A program made the position numbers and the translations under genes. DNA of 64,000 bases from positions 1 to 64,000 of the forward strand of contig FR887750.1 in the NCBI GenBank assembly GCA_000432735.1, read 5' to 3'. Below, piece after piece: positions 55,599-63,497 of the stretch (the first letter of the stretch is position 1; every line of letters begins with the position of its first letter). The notes under the pieces are model-generated. The model was not told the DNA's origin. It was given only the letters and a program-made list of their open reading frames with translations, and searched no databases. This stretch comes from Bacteroides sp. CAG:443 (lineage in GTDB: Bacteria > Bacteroidota > Bacteroidia > Bacteroidales > Bacteroidaceae).

Positions 55599-55934
55599 AT
55601 TTGTATATTCCTTAGTTGACCGACAGTTGTAAGGCATTGTTGAAATAATTTATGATGTAAAGGATGGAATTTTCTTTCTTTTATGATAGATGGTATTACA
55701 ATCGAAATAATGGAGGATATAGATTACATAATTGATAATTGTATTTTATATACTAAATTTGATTATGTAATGAATAAAACTTATTTTTGTGAATAAGCTT
55801 ATACAAAATAACGGATTGTCGTGTATGCCTGATTGGAAATGTAGGGCATGAAAGGTAACTGTGAAGAGTAAAATAGATATATGTATATAAAAAATATAAA
55901 AAATAACCGTTTTTTTAGTTATAACTAAACTTTT
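55599..55934. other. AT-rich spacer before the toxin-antitoxin-chaperone module
   Basis: 336 bp without a gene. A promoter-like TTG (55732-55734), 19-bp spacer and TAAATTTG (55754-55761) lies 174 bp before the toxin gene. A 16-bp palindrome lies at the end of the region. No attachment-site repeats were found. Confidence 0.5.
55914..55929. promoter_or_regulatory. Probable operator of the toxin-antitoxin module
   Basis: TTTAGTTATAACTAAA is a perfect 16-bp palindrome ending 5 bp before the toxin start codon. Placement and symmetry fit an antitoxin-binding operator covering the transcription start. Confidence 0.6.
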
Positions 55935-56318
55935 ATGCCTAACTTTGAAATTAGAAACATAGACGCGGTCAGAGGCACACAGAAATTCTACAAACTCATT
56001 AAAGATGGTACTTGCCAAATGGATGAGTTCGAGAATGATATGGAAGCGGAGTATAAGTCAGAATTAAGAACTATATATGCGTATATGGATCAGGTGGCCA
56101 ATTTGAGGCCCTTGCCCAAAACTAGATTTCACTTCTATAATAAAGACAAAGGAGGTTATAGGGAGTTTGAGTTTAAAAGCAAGCATTTAAGGGTTTATGG
56201 AATAGCAATAAATGAAGGCAAACTTATAATTTTGGGCGGAACGAAATCCAATCAGAAAAATGATACAACAACTTTTAGGAGAATAAAGAAAGAATATATA
56301 GATTCGATAAAAGGATAA
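55935..56318 (+). CDS. HigB/RelE-family toxin-like protein (Gp49-like)
   Basis: 127 residues. N-terminal helix and charged region, then YREFEFKSKHLRVYGIAINEGKLIILGGTKSNQKNDTTTFRRIKKEYIDSIKG; the segment from RVYGI through KLIILGG to the basic FRRIKKEY helix is the RelE/Gp49-type toxin core (mRNA interferase acting at ribosomes). Order toxin before antitoxin, with 4 bp between them, is the HigBA arrangement. Function is inferred from these features and the context; no catalytic set can be pinned down. Confidence 0.75.
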   Translation: MPNFEIRNIDAVRGTQKFYKLIKDGTCQMDEFENDMEAEYKSELRTIYAYMDQVANLRPLPKTRFHFYNKDKGGYREFEFKSKHLRVYGIAINEGKLIILGGTKSNQKNDTTTFRRIKKEYIDSIKG

Positions 56319-56322
56319 TCAA

Positions 56323-56685
56323 ATGGACAGAAAAGAATTATTGAAAAGTCCGGAGTATTGGACGGCATCAATCCAAATGGAATTATATCGCCAGATTGAG
56401 GCTTTTATGAAAGAAAAGAATTTCAATAAGACTCAGTTGGCCGAATATCTAGGTTGTTCTAAGGGATATATTACTCAGCTATTGTCAGGAGATTATGACC
56501 ATAAACTAAGTAAATTCATACAATTGTCATTAGCTATTGGAAAAATTCCGGAATTCCGTTTTACAGATGTGGATGAATATATTCAGGATGAAACACAATC
56601 CTATAAGAATACCATTGTGGTTTCTGAAGAGTATATGTCTCCAATATTTGCATTACCAAATAAAATAATAGAAGATGCCGCATAA
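56323..56685 (+). CDS. HigA-like XRE-family antitoxin
   Basis: 120 residues. The HTH lies at about 25-65: LYRQIEAFMKEKNFNKTQLAEYLGCSKGYITQLLSGDYDHKLS, with the recognition helix SKGYITQLL. The tail (residues about 90-120, ETQSYKNTIVVSEEYMSPIFALPNKIIEDAA) is hydrophobic and unstructured-looking. In toxin-antitoxin-chaperone systems this is where the chaperone-addiction segment lies. Its 3' end overlaps the next gene by 11 bp if that gene starts at 56675. Confidence 0.8.
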   Translation: MDRKELLKSPEYWTASIQMELYRQIEAFMKEKNFNKTQLAEYLGCSKGYITQLLSGDYDHKLSKFIQLSLAIGKIPEFRFTDVDEYIQDETQSYKNTIVVSEEYMSPIFALPNKIIEDAA

Positions 56686-57100
56686 AATGACAACAATACC
56701 ATATAGAATTAGTGGAATAAAAACGACCCAGTTTGCATTATTTCCGGAAAAATTCGTCAACGGCAAAGATATAACTGTACAGACATCATTTTCTTTCGGA
56801 TATAATGAAGGGCTGGACAGTATCCGGTGCATTTCAAATTTTAAATACTTGCAGGATGAGAATGTATTAATGATTACAGAAATACAATGTACATTCGATA
56901 TAAGCCCTGATGGAACATTGGAACTTAAACATTTTAAAAAAATACCGATTGATTTTCTGCGTTATATGGCTACGATAGTAACCGGTACAGCACGTGGTAT
57001 CATCCATGCAAAATCAGAAGGAACTTTATTAGCTAGTATAATACTCCCTCCGATAAATGTGGTGGAGTTAATAAAAAATGACTTGCCTATAAATGGGTGA
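56675..57100 (+). CDS. SecB-like chaperone of a toxin-antitoxin-chaperone module
   Basis: 141 residues (an ATG four codons in, at 56687, is also possible and would remove the overlap). The centre is beta-strand rich (VQTSFSFGYNEGLDSIRCISNFKYLQ, VLMITEIQCTFDI). The end, LRYMATIVTGTARGIIHAKSEGTLLASIILPPINVVELI, has the SecB pattern of a long helix, a G-T turn, a short strand and a P-P-x-N-(V/F) stretch. SecB-like proteins linked to HigBA (SecB-TA of M. tuberculosis) stabilise the antitoxin. Secretion chaperone or antitoxin-dedicated chaperone cannot be separated by sequence alone, but position and overlap favour the second. Confidence 0.6.
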   Translation: MPHKMTTIPYRISGIKTTQFALFPEKFVNGKDITVQTSFSFGYNEGLDSIRCISNFKYLQDENVLMITEIQCTFDISPDGTLELKHFKKIPIDFLRYMATIVTGTARGIIHAKSEGTLLASIILPPINVVELIKNDLPING

Positions 57101-57171
57101 AGATATACAATAAAATTTTGTATATAAAATCTTTAGAATAGGATATTCAGTAAATGTCCTCCAAAAATAAG

Positions 57172-57220
57172 ATGGCATATGAAGTGATTATGGTTTATCA
57201 TCTTCATATGCCATTCTTTT
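57172..57220. terminator. Terminator between the chaperone gene and the minus-strand SusD operon
   Basis: ATGGCATATGAAG (57172-57184) pairs perfectly with 57202-57214, followed on the plus strand by a T-run. It lies between convergent genes and can serve both. Confidence 0.8.
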
Positions 57221-57240
57221 TTATTGTTTTTCCCGATAGG

Positions 57241-58050
57241 TTATTTCTGTGAAGTGATGGTATAGCTTTCGTATAGTACGCCGAAGGTTCCTTCGCTCAC
57301 CAGAAATTCCAGTGGGAAAGTAAAGGTCTTGCTGGCTTCGTCGTAGGTAGCGTCTTCGGCAAGGGAAACGGTTACAGCTCCGTAGGTTGCGTCGTTGATG
57401 CCGGTGGCAAAGGAGGAAGATTGCAGGGTTACCTTTTCGCTGCCATCCCATGCAAATACGATGCTACCCGTACCTGTTCCCCAGCATGCTTTCAGACGGT
57501 ACATGTCTAAGATAGCTGAGTATTCCATTTCCTGATCGGTTGTTATCGGGTTTTCATCGGGACTCATGAAGTAGTCGCTGAACTTGCCGTCGGCATAGGG
57601 CACGTAGTCTTCCTTGATAACGTTCAGTTCCAGACGGGGATAGAGGTCGGACTGTGTGTATGCTTGGGTATATGCCGGATCGATAGTCAGGGTCATGGGA
57701 TAGGATTCGAACATAGCCATGTCGCTGCTTACCTTTATGGTAAGGGTCTTGCTGCTTTCTCCTTGTGCAAAGTCTACCTGTGCGGGAACTTCGAACAGGT
57801 CGGCGTAAACGCTTGCCATTTTTAAGGGAACTGACAGGGCTCCGTCGGTCTGGTTTCGTCCTACGGTAATGGTGAATGCGGTATCATCTGGGCCCAAAGC
57901 AACTTCTGCGCTGACGGGGGATTCGAAATAGACGTTGATGCCGTTGGCATTGCTGGCTTCTCCCGGGGTATATTCGTCGTCGCTACATCCGCTTAAGAGG
58001 GCGGATGCGAAAAGAATTCCGGCGAGGAGGGTTTTATTTAATATTTTCAT
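57241..58050 (-). CDS. SusE-position outer-membrane lipoprotein
   Basis: 269 residues, lipoprotein signal to Cys22 (ALLSGC-SDDEYTPG). Residues about 38-140 look like a Calx-beta/Ig-type module (VYFESPVSAEVALGPDDTAFTITVGRNQTDGALSVPL; FAQGESSKTLTIKVSSD). The rest (YSAILDMYRLKACWGTGTGSIVFAWDG) looks like a second beta module. It is the third gene after SusC and SusD, the place of SusE/F-type glycan-binding proteins. The gene order, not the sequence, is the basis of that role. Confidence 0.7.
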   Translation of the reverse strand: MKILNKTLLAGILFASALLSGCSDDEYTPGEASNANGINVYFESPVSAEVALGPDDTAFTITVGRNQTDGALSVPLKMASVYADLFEVPAQVDFAQGESSKTLTIKVSSDMAMFESYPMTLTIDPAYTQAYTQSDLYPRLELNVIKEDYVPYADGKFSDYFMSPDENPITTDQEMEYSAILDMYRLKACWGTGTGSIVFAWDGSEKVTLQSSSFATGINDATYGAVTVSLAEDATYDEASKTFTFPLEFLVSEGTFGVLYESYTITSQK

Positions 58051-58076
58051 ATTTGTCTTTTTTTAGAGTTATACGA

Positions 58077-59720
58077 TTAATCGGTTACACCGTCTTTCAG
58101 ATTCGGATTTTGCAATGAAGCGGGCTGGCTTCCACCAGCGTTGTTGACAATGCTTGCATTGTTGTTTGATTCTTTTTGCGGAATGCGCATGAGCAGATAG
58201 GGATCGTTTGCTTCGATGTTAAAGCAAAAGGCATCAGGCCAGTTACCTTTGTCGGTTCCGTGGAAACGAACAACAGGCTTGTTCAGACGCATGATGTCGG
58301 CCATGGCAAAGCCTTCTCCCCACAGTTCAATACGACGCTGTTTCCATATTTCGTTTTGCAGGGCTTCTTTGGTTGAGGCGGTGCAAGTATAGCTCGGATC
58401 GCGGTATGTCTTGACAAAGTTCTCGAGTTTGGTTTTTGCCTGTCCTTCCTGATTGCTCATGGCAAGTCCTTCGGCTTCGATGAGTAACATTTCTTCTACT
58501 CGCATGATGCACCAGTCGCAGTCGTTGGTGGCGCTTCCGATACCGCTTTTCATTCCGAACTTAACGTTGGTATAGGGTACGAATGCCATTTTTACGTCGG
58601 TAATGGTATACGTCGCTATGTCTTGTCCGCTGGCTTCCCCCCAAGTCAGTCCGTTCAGCAGGTCGGAATGCAGGTCTTTGTCTACCCACCATTGTTTGCG
58701 GATATCTGTAGACGGTATTTCATCGTATAGTAATGTATTGATGCGTTTGTATACACCTACTGCTGCTGCGTATGAGGAGCCGGAGAAGGAACCGAGGTGT
58801 GACGGCCACGAGGGGTTGCCGCCATTCTGGGTTACATCGTTTGCTGTGATGCTGATGCCCCACATCCAGTTGTGGTCGTCCATATTGTAGAAAGCGGGTT
58901 TTGATACTTCCTCACGACTATAGGGGGTATAGCCTTTCATGGCTTCGGCTGCATCGCTGGCTGCTTCTGCCCAGTTGCCCATATAGAGGTTGGCACGTGC
59001 GCGGAGTCCGTAGGCTACTTGCTTGTCTATACGTGTCTTGTCACCTTTACGGTCGTAATTTTCCAGTTTGCCGATAGCATCGTTCAGGTCGTTCAGGATT
59101 TGTGTATAGACCTGTTCTACCGTTGCACGCGGATTGTTGTTGAAATCTATAGTCGTTTCGGTGATAAGCGGTACGCAAGGTTGGTCTTTACTGCTCTGGT
59201 AGTTGAACTGGTAGTAGGGGGCCAGACACAAATAGTCGAAAGCACGTACGGCTTTTGCCTCTCCGATGTATTGTTTCAACTTATCGTCTTCGGTATTGGG
59301 GTCGATAGAAGAAAGAATGTCGTTGGCAAGTTTCAGCTGGTTGTAGAAATAGCTGTAGCGGAGCTGTGGGTTGGCGTAGGTTTCGTTTCGGTCGGAATAA
59401 TCGCTCGATACACTGAACCAGTTGTAACCGCTGTTGTCGCAGACCATATCGGCACCGTTTAAATCTTGAGAGATGCAGGCAGTAGGGTAACCGAAGTCGT
59501 CGTCTCGTTCGTTGGTAGGGGCACCGGCATACTGGGTTCCCATATAGTGGTACATACCTACAAGGCTTGATTCTACACGCGAGGGAATGAGTTCGTTGGT
59601 GTTCTCAATCTGTTCGCCGGTGACACGGAATCCTTCGCCGTTTATGTCATCCATGTCGGAGCAGCTATTGAGTGTGGCACATCCCATGGCCACTAAAAAC
59701 AGTTTGCTATATAGTTTCAT
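58077..59720 (-). CDS. SusD/RagB-family nutrient-binding outer-membrane lipoprotein
   Basis: 547 residues, lipoprotein signal to Cys20 (ATLNSC-SDMDDINGEG). Typical SusD landmarks: YFYNQLKLANDILSSID, GEAKAVRAFDYLCLAPYYQF, YTQILNDLNDAIGKLENYD, QVAYGLRARANLYMGNWAEAASDA (TPR region), and the C-terminal ALQNEIWKQRRIELWGEGFAMADIMRLNKP. It forms the lid on the SusC barrel encoded 23 bp upstream. Confidence 0.95.
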   Translation of the reverse strand: MKLYSKLFLVAMGCATLNSCSDMDDINGEGFRVTGEQIENTNELIPSRVESSLVGMYHYMGTQYAGAPTNERDDDFGYPTACISQDLNGADMVCDNSGYNWFSVSSDYSDRNETYANPQLRYSYFYNQLKLANDILSSIDPNTEDDKLKQYIGEAKAVRAFDYLCLAPYYQFNYQSSKDQPCVPLITETTIDFNNNPRATVEQVYTQILNDLNDAIGKLENYDRKGDKTRIDKQVAYGLRARANLYMGNWAEAASDAAEAMKGYTPYSREEVSKPAFYNMDDHNWMWGISITANDVTQNGGNPSWPSHLGSFSGSSYAAAVGVYKRINTLLYDEIPSTDIRKQWWVDKDLHSDLLNGLTWGEASGQDIATYTITDVKMAFVPYTNVKFGMKSGIGSATNDCDWCIMRVEEMLLIEAEGLAMSNQEGQAKTKLENFVKTYRDPSYTCTASTKEALQNEIWKQRRIELWGEGFAMADIMRLNKPVVRFHGTDKGNWPDAFCFNIEANDPYLLMRIPQKESNNNASIVNNAGGSQPASLQNPNLKDGVTD

Positions 59721-59743
59721 AATTTATGTTCCTTTTGAAGTGT

Positions 59744-62700
59744 TTAAAAAGTGAGGTTGATACCGCCGGTGATGGTACGCATAGCAGAATAAGAGCTGCT
59801 GGTTGCGGCACCACTTCCGTATGTTGAGCTTCCCAGACCTAAACTCTGACGGGGATCAAGACCTTTACGTGCTGTAAGCAGGGCAACGTTGTCGGCCGAT
59901 ACATATACACGTAAGTTGTTGATCTGTAATTTCTTGGTCCAGCTTTTCGGTAAGGTGTAACCTAAGGTGATGTTATTCAGGCTCAGGTAGTTTGAGCTGA
60001 CCAGGAAACGGCTTGAATCCAACTGGTAACAGGGGTCGCTGGCATCAAGACGAGGAACGTCTGTATAACGGTTTTCCGGAGTCCATGCATCGCGGATATC
60101 GGTCGACCAGTTGTAGCCTTGCATACCACTACCACCATTGTGCATAAATGACTGATAGGTTCCGTCGTAGTAGCGTCCGCCCAGCTGATAAGAAAGCTGT
60201 ACGCTGAAATCGAGTCCTTTATAGTTCAATGAGGTTCCGAAACCACCATATACTTTGGGGAGTAAATCGCCCTGATCGGATTGCTTGGCATCACCATGTT
60301 CGGTTGTCGTTGAATAATCACCGTTATCGGGGTCTACATAATACAGTGCTTCACCGGTATTGGGGTCAACACCTGCATATGCTTTCACGTAAGATTCGTA
60401 CAGAGAACCTCCGATGCGGTAGATGTAGTAAGAACCTTTCTGTCCGCCGGCTGCTTCGAGTTCGGGTGACAGGGCTGTAATCTTGTTCTTATAGTGAGTC
60501 AGGTTCACATTGGCTGTCCATTCGAAATCTCTTGTACGGAAGATAACACCGGTCAAATCGAGCTCGATACCTTTATTGGATATGCTACCAATGTTAGTCG
60601 GGATAGAGCCTGTACTGATACCGGAAGAAACTGGTGTCGGCTGATTGTACAGCAGGTCTTTGGTGATACGGCTGAAGTATTCTACGGTACCGTTCAGGCG
60701 GCTGCCGAACAATTCGAAGTCGAAACCTGTATTGAAGGAGTAGGATGTTTCCCAAGTCAGGTCTTTGTTTCCCTTGTAGGCCAAAGTCGTAGAGTATTGT
60801 CCGTTGCTGTATGAAACTGTATACTGGTCTTTATAAGCATACCAGTTGTTTACATACTGTCCGTTGACCAGAATGAGCAGATGGTCGTTTCCTTGTATAC
60901 CCCAGCTTGCCTTGTACTTCAACATGTTCAGCCAGCTGATATCTTCGAGGAATTTTTCTTTGGTCATGAGCCATGCGCCGCCCACACTACCGAAGTTACC
61001 CCAGCGATGTTCGGGTGCGAAACGTGAAGAAGCGTCACGACGATAAGAAGCGCTCAGGAAGTATTTTCCATCGTAGTTGTACTGTACGCGGCTCAGAATA
61101 CCTTCCGTCATGTAGTTGTCTGTATAAGAGTTGGTAATTTTCTTGTCTGTTCCAACTGCGTTGCCCAGTTCGCCGATATTGGGATCGTAGGTATTGGTGT
61201 TATCGCCATACAATACTTGTTCTTTCAGTCTGTATTGTTCGTAACCGACCATGATGTCGAAGTTATGAACGTTGTTGAAGGTATGGACGTAGCTTGCCAG
61301 ATACTGTGTATTCACACCGAAGGTACGTGTGCTTTCTACATATACCTCACCGTCGGTTGAGGCTGCGCTTCCGAACGTACTGTACAGGTTGTTCGAACGT
61401 GTATTCTCGAGTGTGGTTGCAATGTTGGCTGTAAGGGTAAGTCCTTCCAGCGGAGTGATGTTGGCATACCATTTACCCGAGAATGCATCAGTGTAGGTAT
61501 GATACCGGTTCAATTCGATATCGCGTGCCGCATTTCCGGTGAACGACGGGCGTGAGAAGTTGGTCGTAGAACCAGCATCGTATGTTTTGTGTCCGGTAGT
61601 AGCATTGATTTTGATAGAACCGTCAGGATTACGTACGTACATCGGATAGATAGGTGCGATGGAGTTGACAATAAAGAACAAGTTACCGCTGGAAGCCCAG
61701 TCGTCGGACGTCTGGTTGTCGGGTACCTGCGAGTCTGAATAGGTATAAGCCAGGTTGGTTCCGATTTTCAACCATTTCTTAGCCTGATAGTCGACTTTAC
61801 CTCTACCTGTGTAACGCTTGAAGGCTGAGTTCTGAATCAAACCGGTATCGTTCAGGTAGCCTGCGCTGGCATAGTAGTTGATCTTATCAGATTTACCAGA
61901 TACGCTGGCGTTATATTCCTGACGGAAACTGCTTCCAAAGATTTCATCGTACCAGTCATCTGGAGTGTAGTAATAAGTACCGTCGGAATATCCCAAAGTA
62001 GCGTTCGGGTTCAGCTTAAAGTTTGTTCCGATAAGGTTTTCTCCTTTAGGTACGGTGTATACTTGGTAGCCGAGACCACCGTTCTTTGCGTCGAATAATG
62101 TGCTATTTGCATAGGCATAAGCATCTGCTGCCGATGAACCAGCATAGGCTTTTGAGTTGTATAGTGCCTTGAACATGGTTTCGTAGTATTCTCCCGGGCT
62201 GCTGATGACATCATAATTAGGAACAGCACGTGAGTTTGATCCCCATTTAGCATCGAAAGTAACGCGAGCTTCGCCGTTTTGTCCGCTTTTGGTCGTAATC
62301 AATACGACACCGTTGGCACCACGAGCACCATAAATAGCATTGGCAGCAGCATCTTTCAACACGGTCAGTGATTCAATATCCGAAGGGTTGATAGAAGAGA
62401 TGTTTCCGTCGTAGGGAACTCCGTCGACTACATAGAGCGGATCATTGCTGGATGCCATAGAACCAATACCACGGATGCGTATCTTGGCTGATTCTCCCGG
62501 CTGACCGTTGTCGCTGGTCATCTGTACACCGGCAACTTGTCCGGACATAGCGTTGGTGATATTGGATACACTTCGAGTGGCTATTTTATCTGCATTCATG
62601 GTACCTGCCGAACCGGTGAACGATGATTTTTTAGCAGTTCCGTAGGCTACTACCATAACTTCGTCGAGTGCTTGTGAATCAGAGGATAAAGTAACTTTTA

Positions 62701-62755
62701 CAGTTGGTTTGATTGCTACTTCCTGTGTCTCCAGTCCAATGAACGAAACGACCAA
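59744..62755 (-). CDS. SusC/RagA-family TonB-dependent receptor, 5'-truncated
   Basis: The homologous frame runs from about 62767 (just after an in-frame TGA) to 59744. The first residues are AKTLVVSFIGLETQEV, the last strand of the CarboxypepD_reg-like N-terminal extension. The plug (VMVVAYGTAKKSSFTGSAGT, then IRIRGIGSMASSNDPLYVVDGVPYDG) and the whole barrel follow intact, about 1000 residues. Missing are the signal peptide, the first 60-80 residues of the extension and any ATG; the only start codon is a TTG at 62755. The upstream sequence is unrelated AT-rich DNA. Without a signal peptide the product could not reach the outer membrane. Either a silent cassette awaiting recombination with an expressed 5' end, or a truncated gene. 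Confidence 0.85.
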   Translation of the reverse strand: MVVSFIGLETQEVAIKPTVKVTLSSDSQALDEVMVVAYGTAKKSSFTGSAGTMNADKIATRSVSNITNAMSGQVAGVQMTSDNGQPGESAKIRIRGIGSMASSNDPLYVVDGVPYDGNISSINPSDIESLTVLKDAAANAIYGARGANGVVLITTKSGQNGEARVTFDAKWGSNSRAVPNYDVISSPGEYYETMFKALYNSKAYAGSSAADAYAYANSTLFDAKNGGLGYQVYTVPKGENLIGTNFKLNPNATLGYSDGTYYYTPDDWYDEIFGSSFRQEYNASVSGKSDKINYYASAGYLNDTGLIQNSAFKRYTGRGKVDYQAKKWLKIGTNLAYTYSDSQVPDNQTSDDWASSGNLFFIVNSIAPIYPMYVRNPDGSIKINATTGHKTYDAGSTTNFSRPSFTGNAARDIELNRYHTYTDAFSGKWYANITPLEGLTLTANIATTLENTRSNNLYSTFGSAASTDGEVYVESTRTFGVNTQYLASYVHTFNNVHNFDIMVGYEQYRLKEQVLYGDNTNTYDPNIGELGNAVGTDKKITNSYTDNYMTEGILSRVQYNYDGKYFLSASYRRDASSRFAPEHRWGNFGSVGGAWLMTKEKFLEDISWLNMLKYKASWGIQGNDHLLILVNGQYVNNWYAYKDQYTVSYSNGQYSTTLAYKGNKDLTWETSYSFNTGFDFELFGSRLNGTVEYFSRITKDLLYNQPTPVSSGISTGSIPTNIGSISNKGIELDLTGVIFRTRDFEWTANVNLTHYKNKITALSPELEAAGGQKGSYYIYRIGGSLYESYVKAYAGVDPNTGEALYYVDPDNGDYSTTTEHGDAKQSDQGDLLPKVYGGFGTSLNYKGLDFSVQLSYQLGGRYYDGTYQSFMHNGGSGMQGYNWSTDIRDAWTPENRYTDVPRLDASDPCYQLDSSRFLVSSNYLSLNNITLGYTLPKSWTKKLQINNLRVYVSADNVALLTARKGLDPRQSLGLGSSTYGSGAATSSSYSAMRTITGGINLTF

Positions 62756-62917
62756 AGTTTTCGCCGAACTGAATTTTAATCATAACATGTTGATTATTAA
62801 TGGTATAAGAAAAAAAATAGTTAAGATTGTATATGTGAGAAGTTATCCGCAGGAGAAGCCTTTTCGACAAGGTAAAAGTGCTTTTTTTCTACCCGTTTGT
62901 ACCTTATCAATGGATAA

Positions 62918-62951
62918 AAAAAGAGAATGTGAAAATACACATTCTCTTTTT
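62918..62951 (-). terminator. Terminator of the upstream lipoprotein operon
   Basis: A perfect 14-bp stem (AAAAAGAGAATGTG at 62918-62931 with 62938-62951). It lies 36 bp after the lipoprotein stop at 62987 on the minus strand, separating that operon from the truncated SusC. Confidence 0.85.
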
Positions 62952-62986
62952 AGCAAATGCTGATATTATTGCTTTTGAGGTCGCAA

Positions 62987-63484
62987 TTAGAAATCGTCAG
63001 CAGGGAATCCTGTACGGCGGAATCCTGAAACCTTGTAAGTCAGTCCGTCCGGATCATCATCGAATTGTATCATGTAAACGATACTGTCGGCAGGCATTCC
63101 ACTTGGAGTAAGAGCTGCACCTTCCAGTATTTTACCATCGGTGATTTTCACCTTGCAGTCGTATGAAGTATTTTCGATGAAATCGTTGGTCGTAAACGTT
63201 CTGTTGTTGTAGTCTACGTTTACCTTAACCTTGTAATCCCAAAAATTAGCTCCGTCTTCCAACCACATTTCTGTAGGCACATTGGCTGCGGTATTGTAAG
63301 TATACATACGGAAATGTCCTAGTCCTACGTCACCAACTTCTTGTCCGTTGCTGATAACGGTCGCAGTAACCCACCAGTCGCCAGCCATCTTTTCGACAGA
63401 TGTACCTCCAGGTTCCGTATCATCATTGCATGAAGTAAGTACAATTGAAAGAGCAACAAATAAAAATGTTATATATTTTTTCAT
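62987..63484 (-). CDS. Lipoprotein, lipid-binding putative hydrolase-like
   Basis: 165 residues, lipoprotein signal to Cys19 (VLTSC-NDDTEPGG). KMAGDWWVTATVISNGQEVGDVGLGHFRMYTYNTAANVPTEMWLEDG resembles the small lipocalin-like lipid-binding (Lipid_bd) family common in SusC/D operons. Thirteen bp after the previous gene and followed by a strong terminator, so it is the last gene of an operon that begins outside the window. Confidence 0.75.
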   Translation of the reverse strand: MKKYITFLFVALSIVLTSCNDDTEPGGTSVEKMAGDWWVTATVISNGQEVGDVGLGHFRMYTYNTAANVPTEMWLEDGANFWDYKVKVNVDYNNRTFTTNDFIENTSYDCKVKITDGKILEGAALTPSGMPADSIVYMIQFDDDPDGLTYKVSGFRRTGFPADDF

Positions 63485-63497
63485 AATGTTTCAGTAA

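Noticed and set aside
62679..62870. A minus-strand frame with MIKIQFGENFGRFVHWTG as a frameshifted N-terminus of the SusC gene
   Set aside because: It has no signal peptide and no similarity to the SusC extension; it is just the other frame of the same DNA across the break point.
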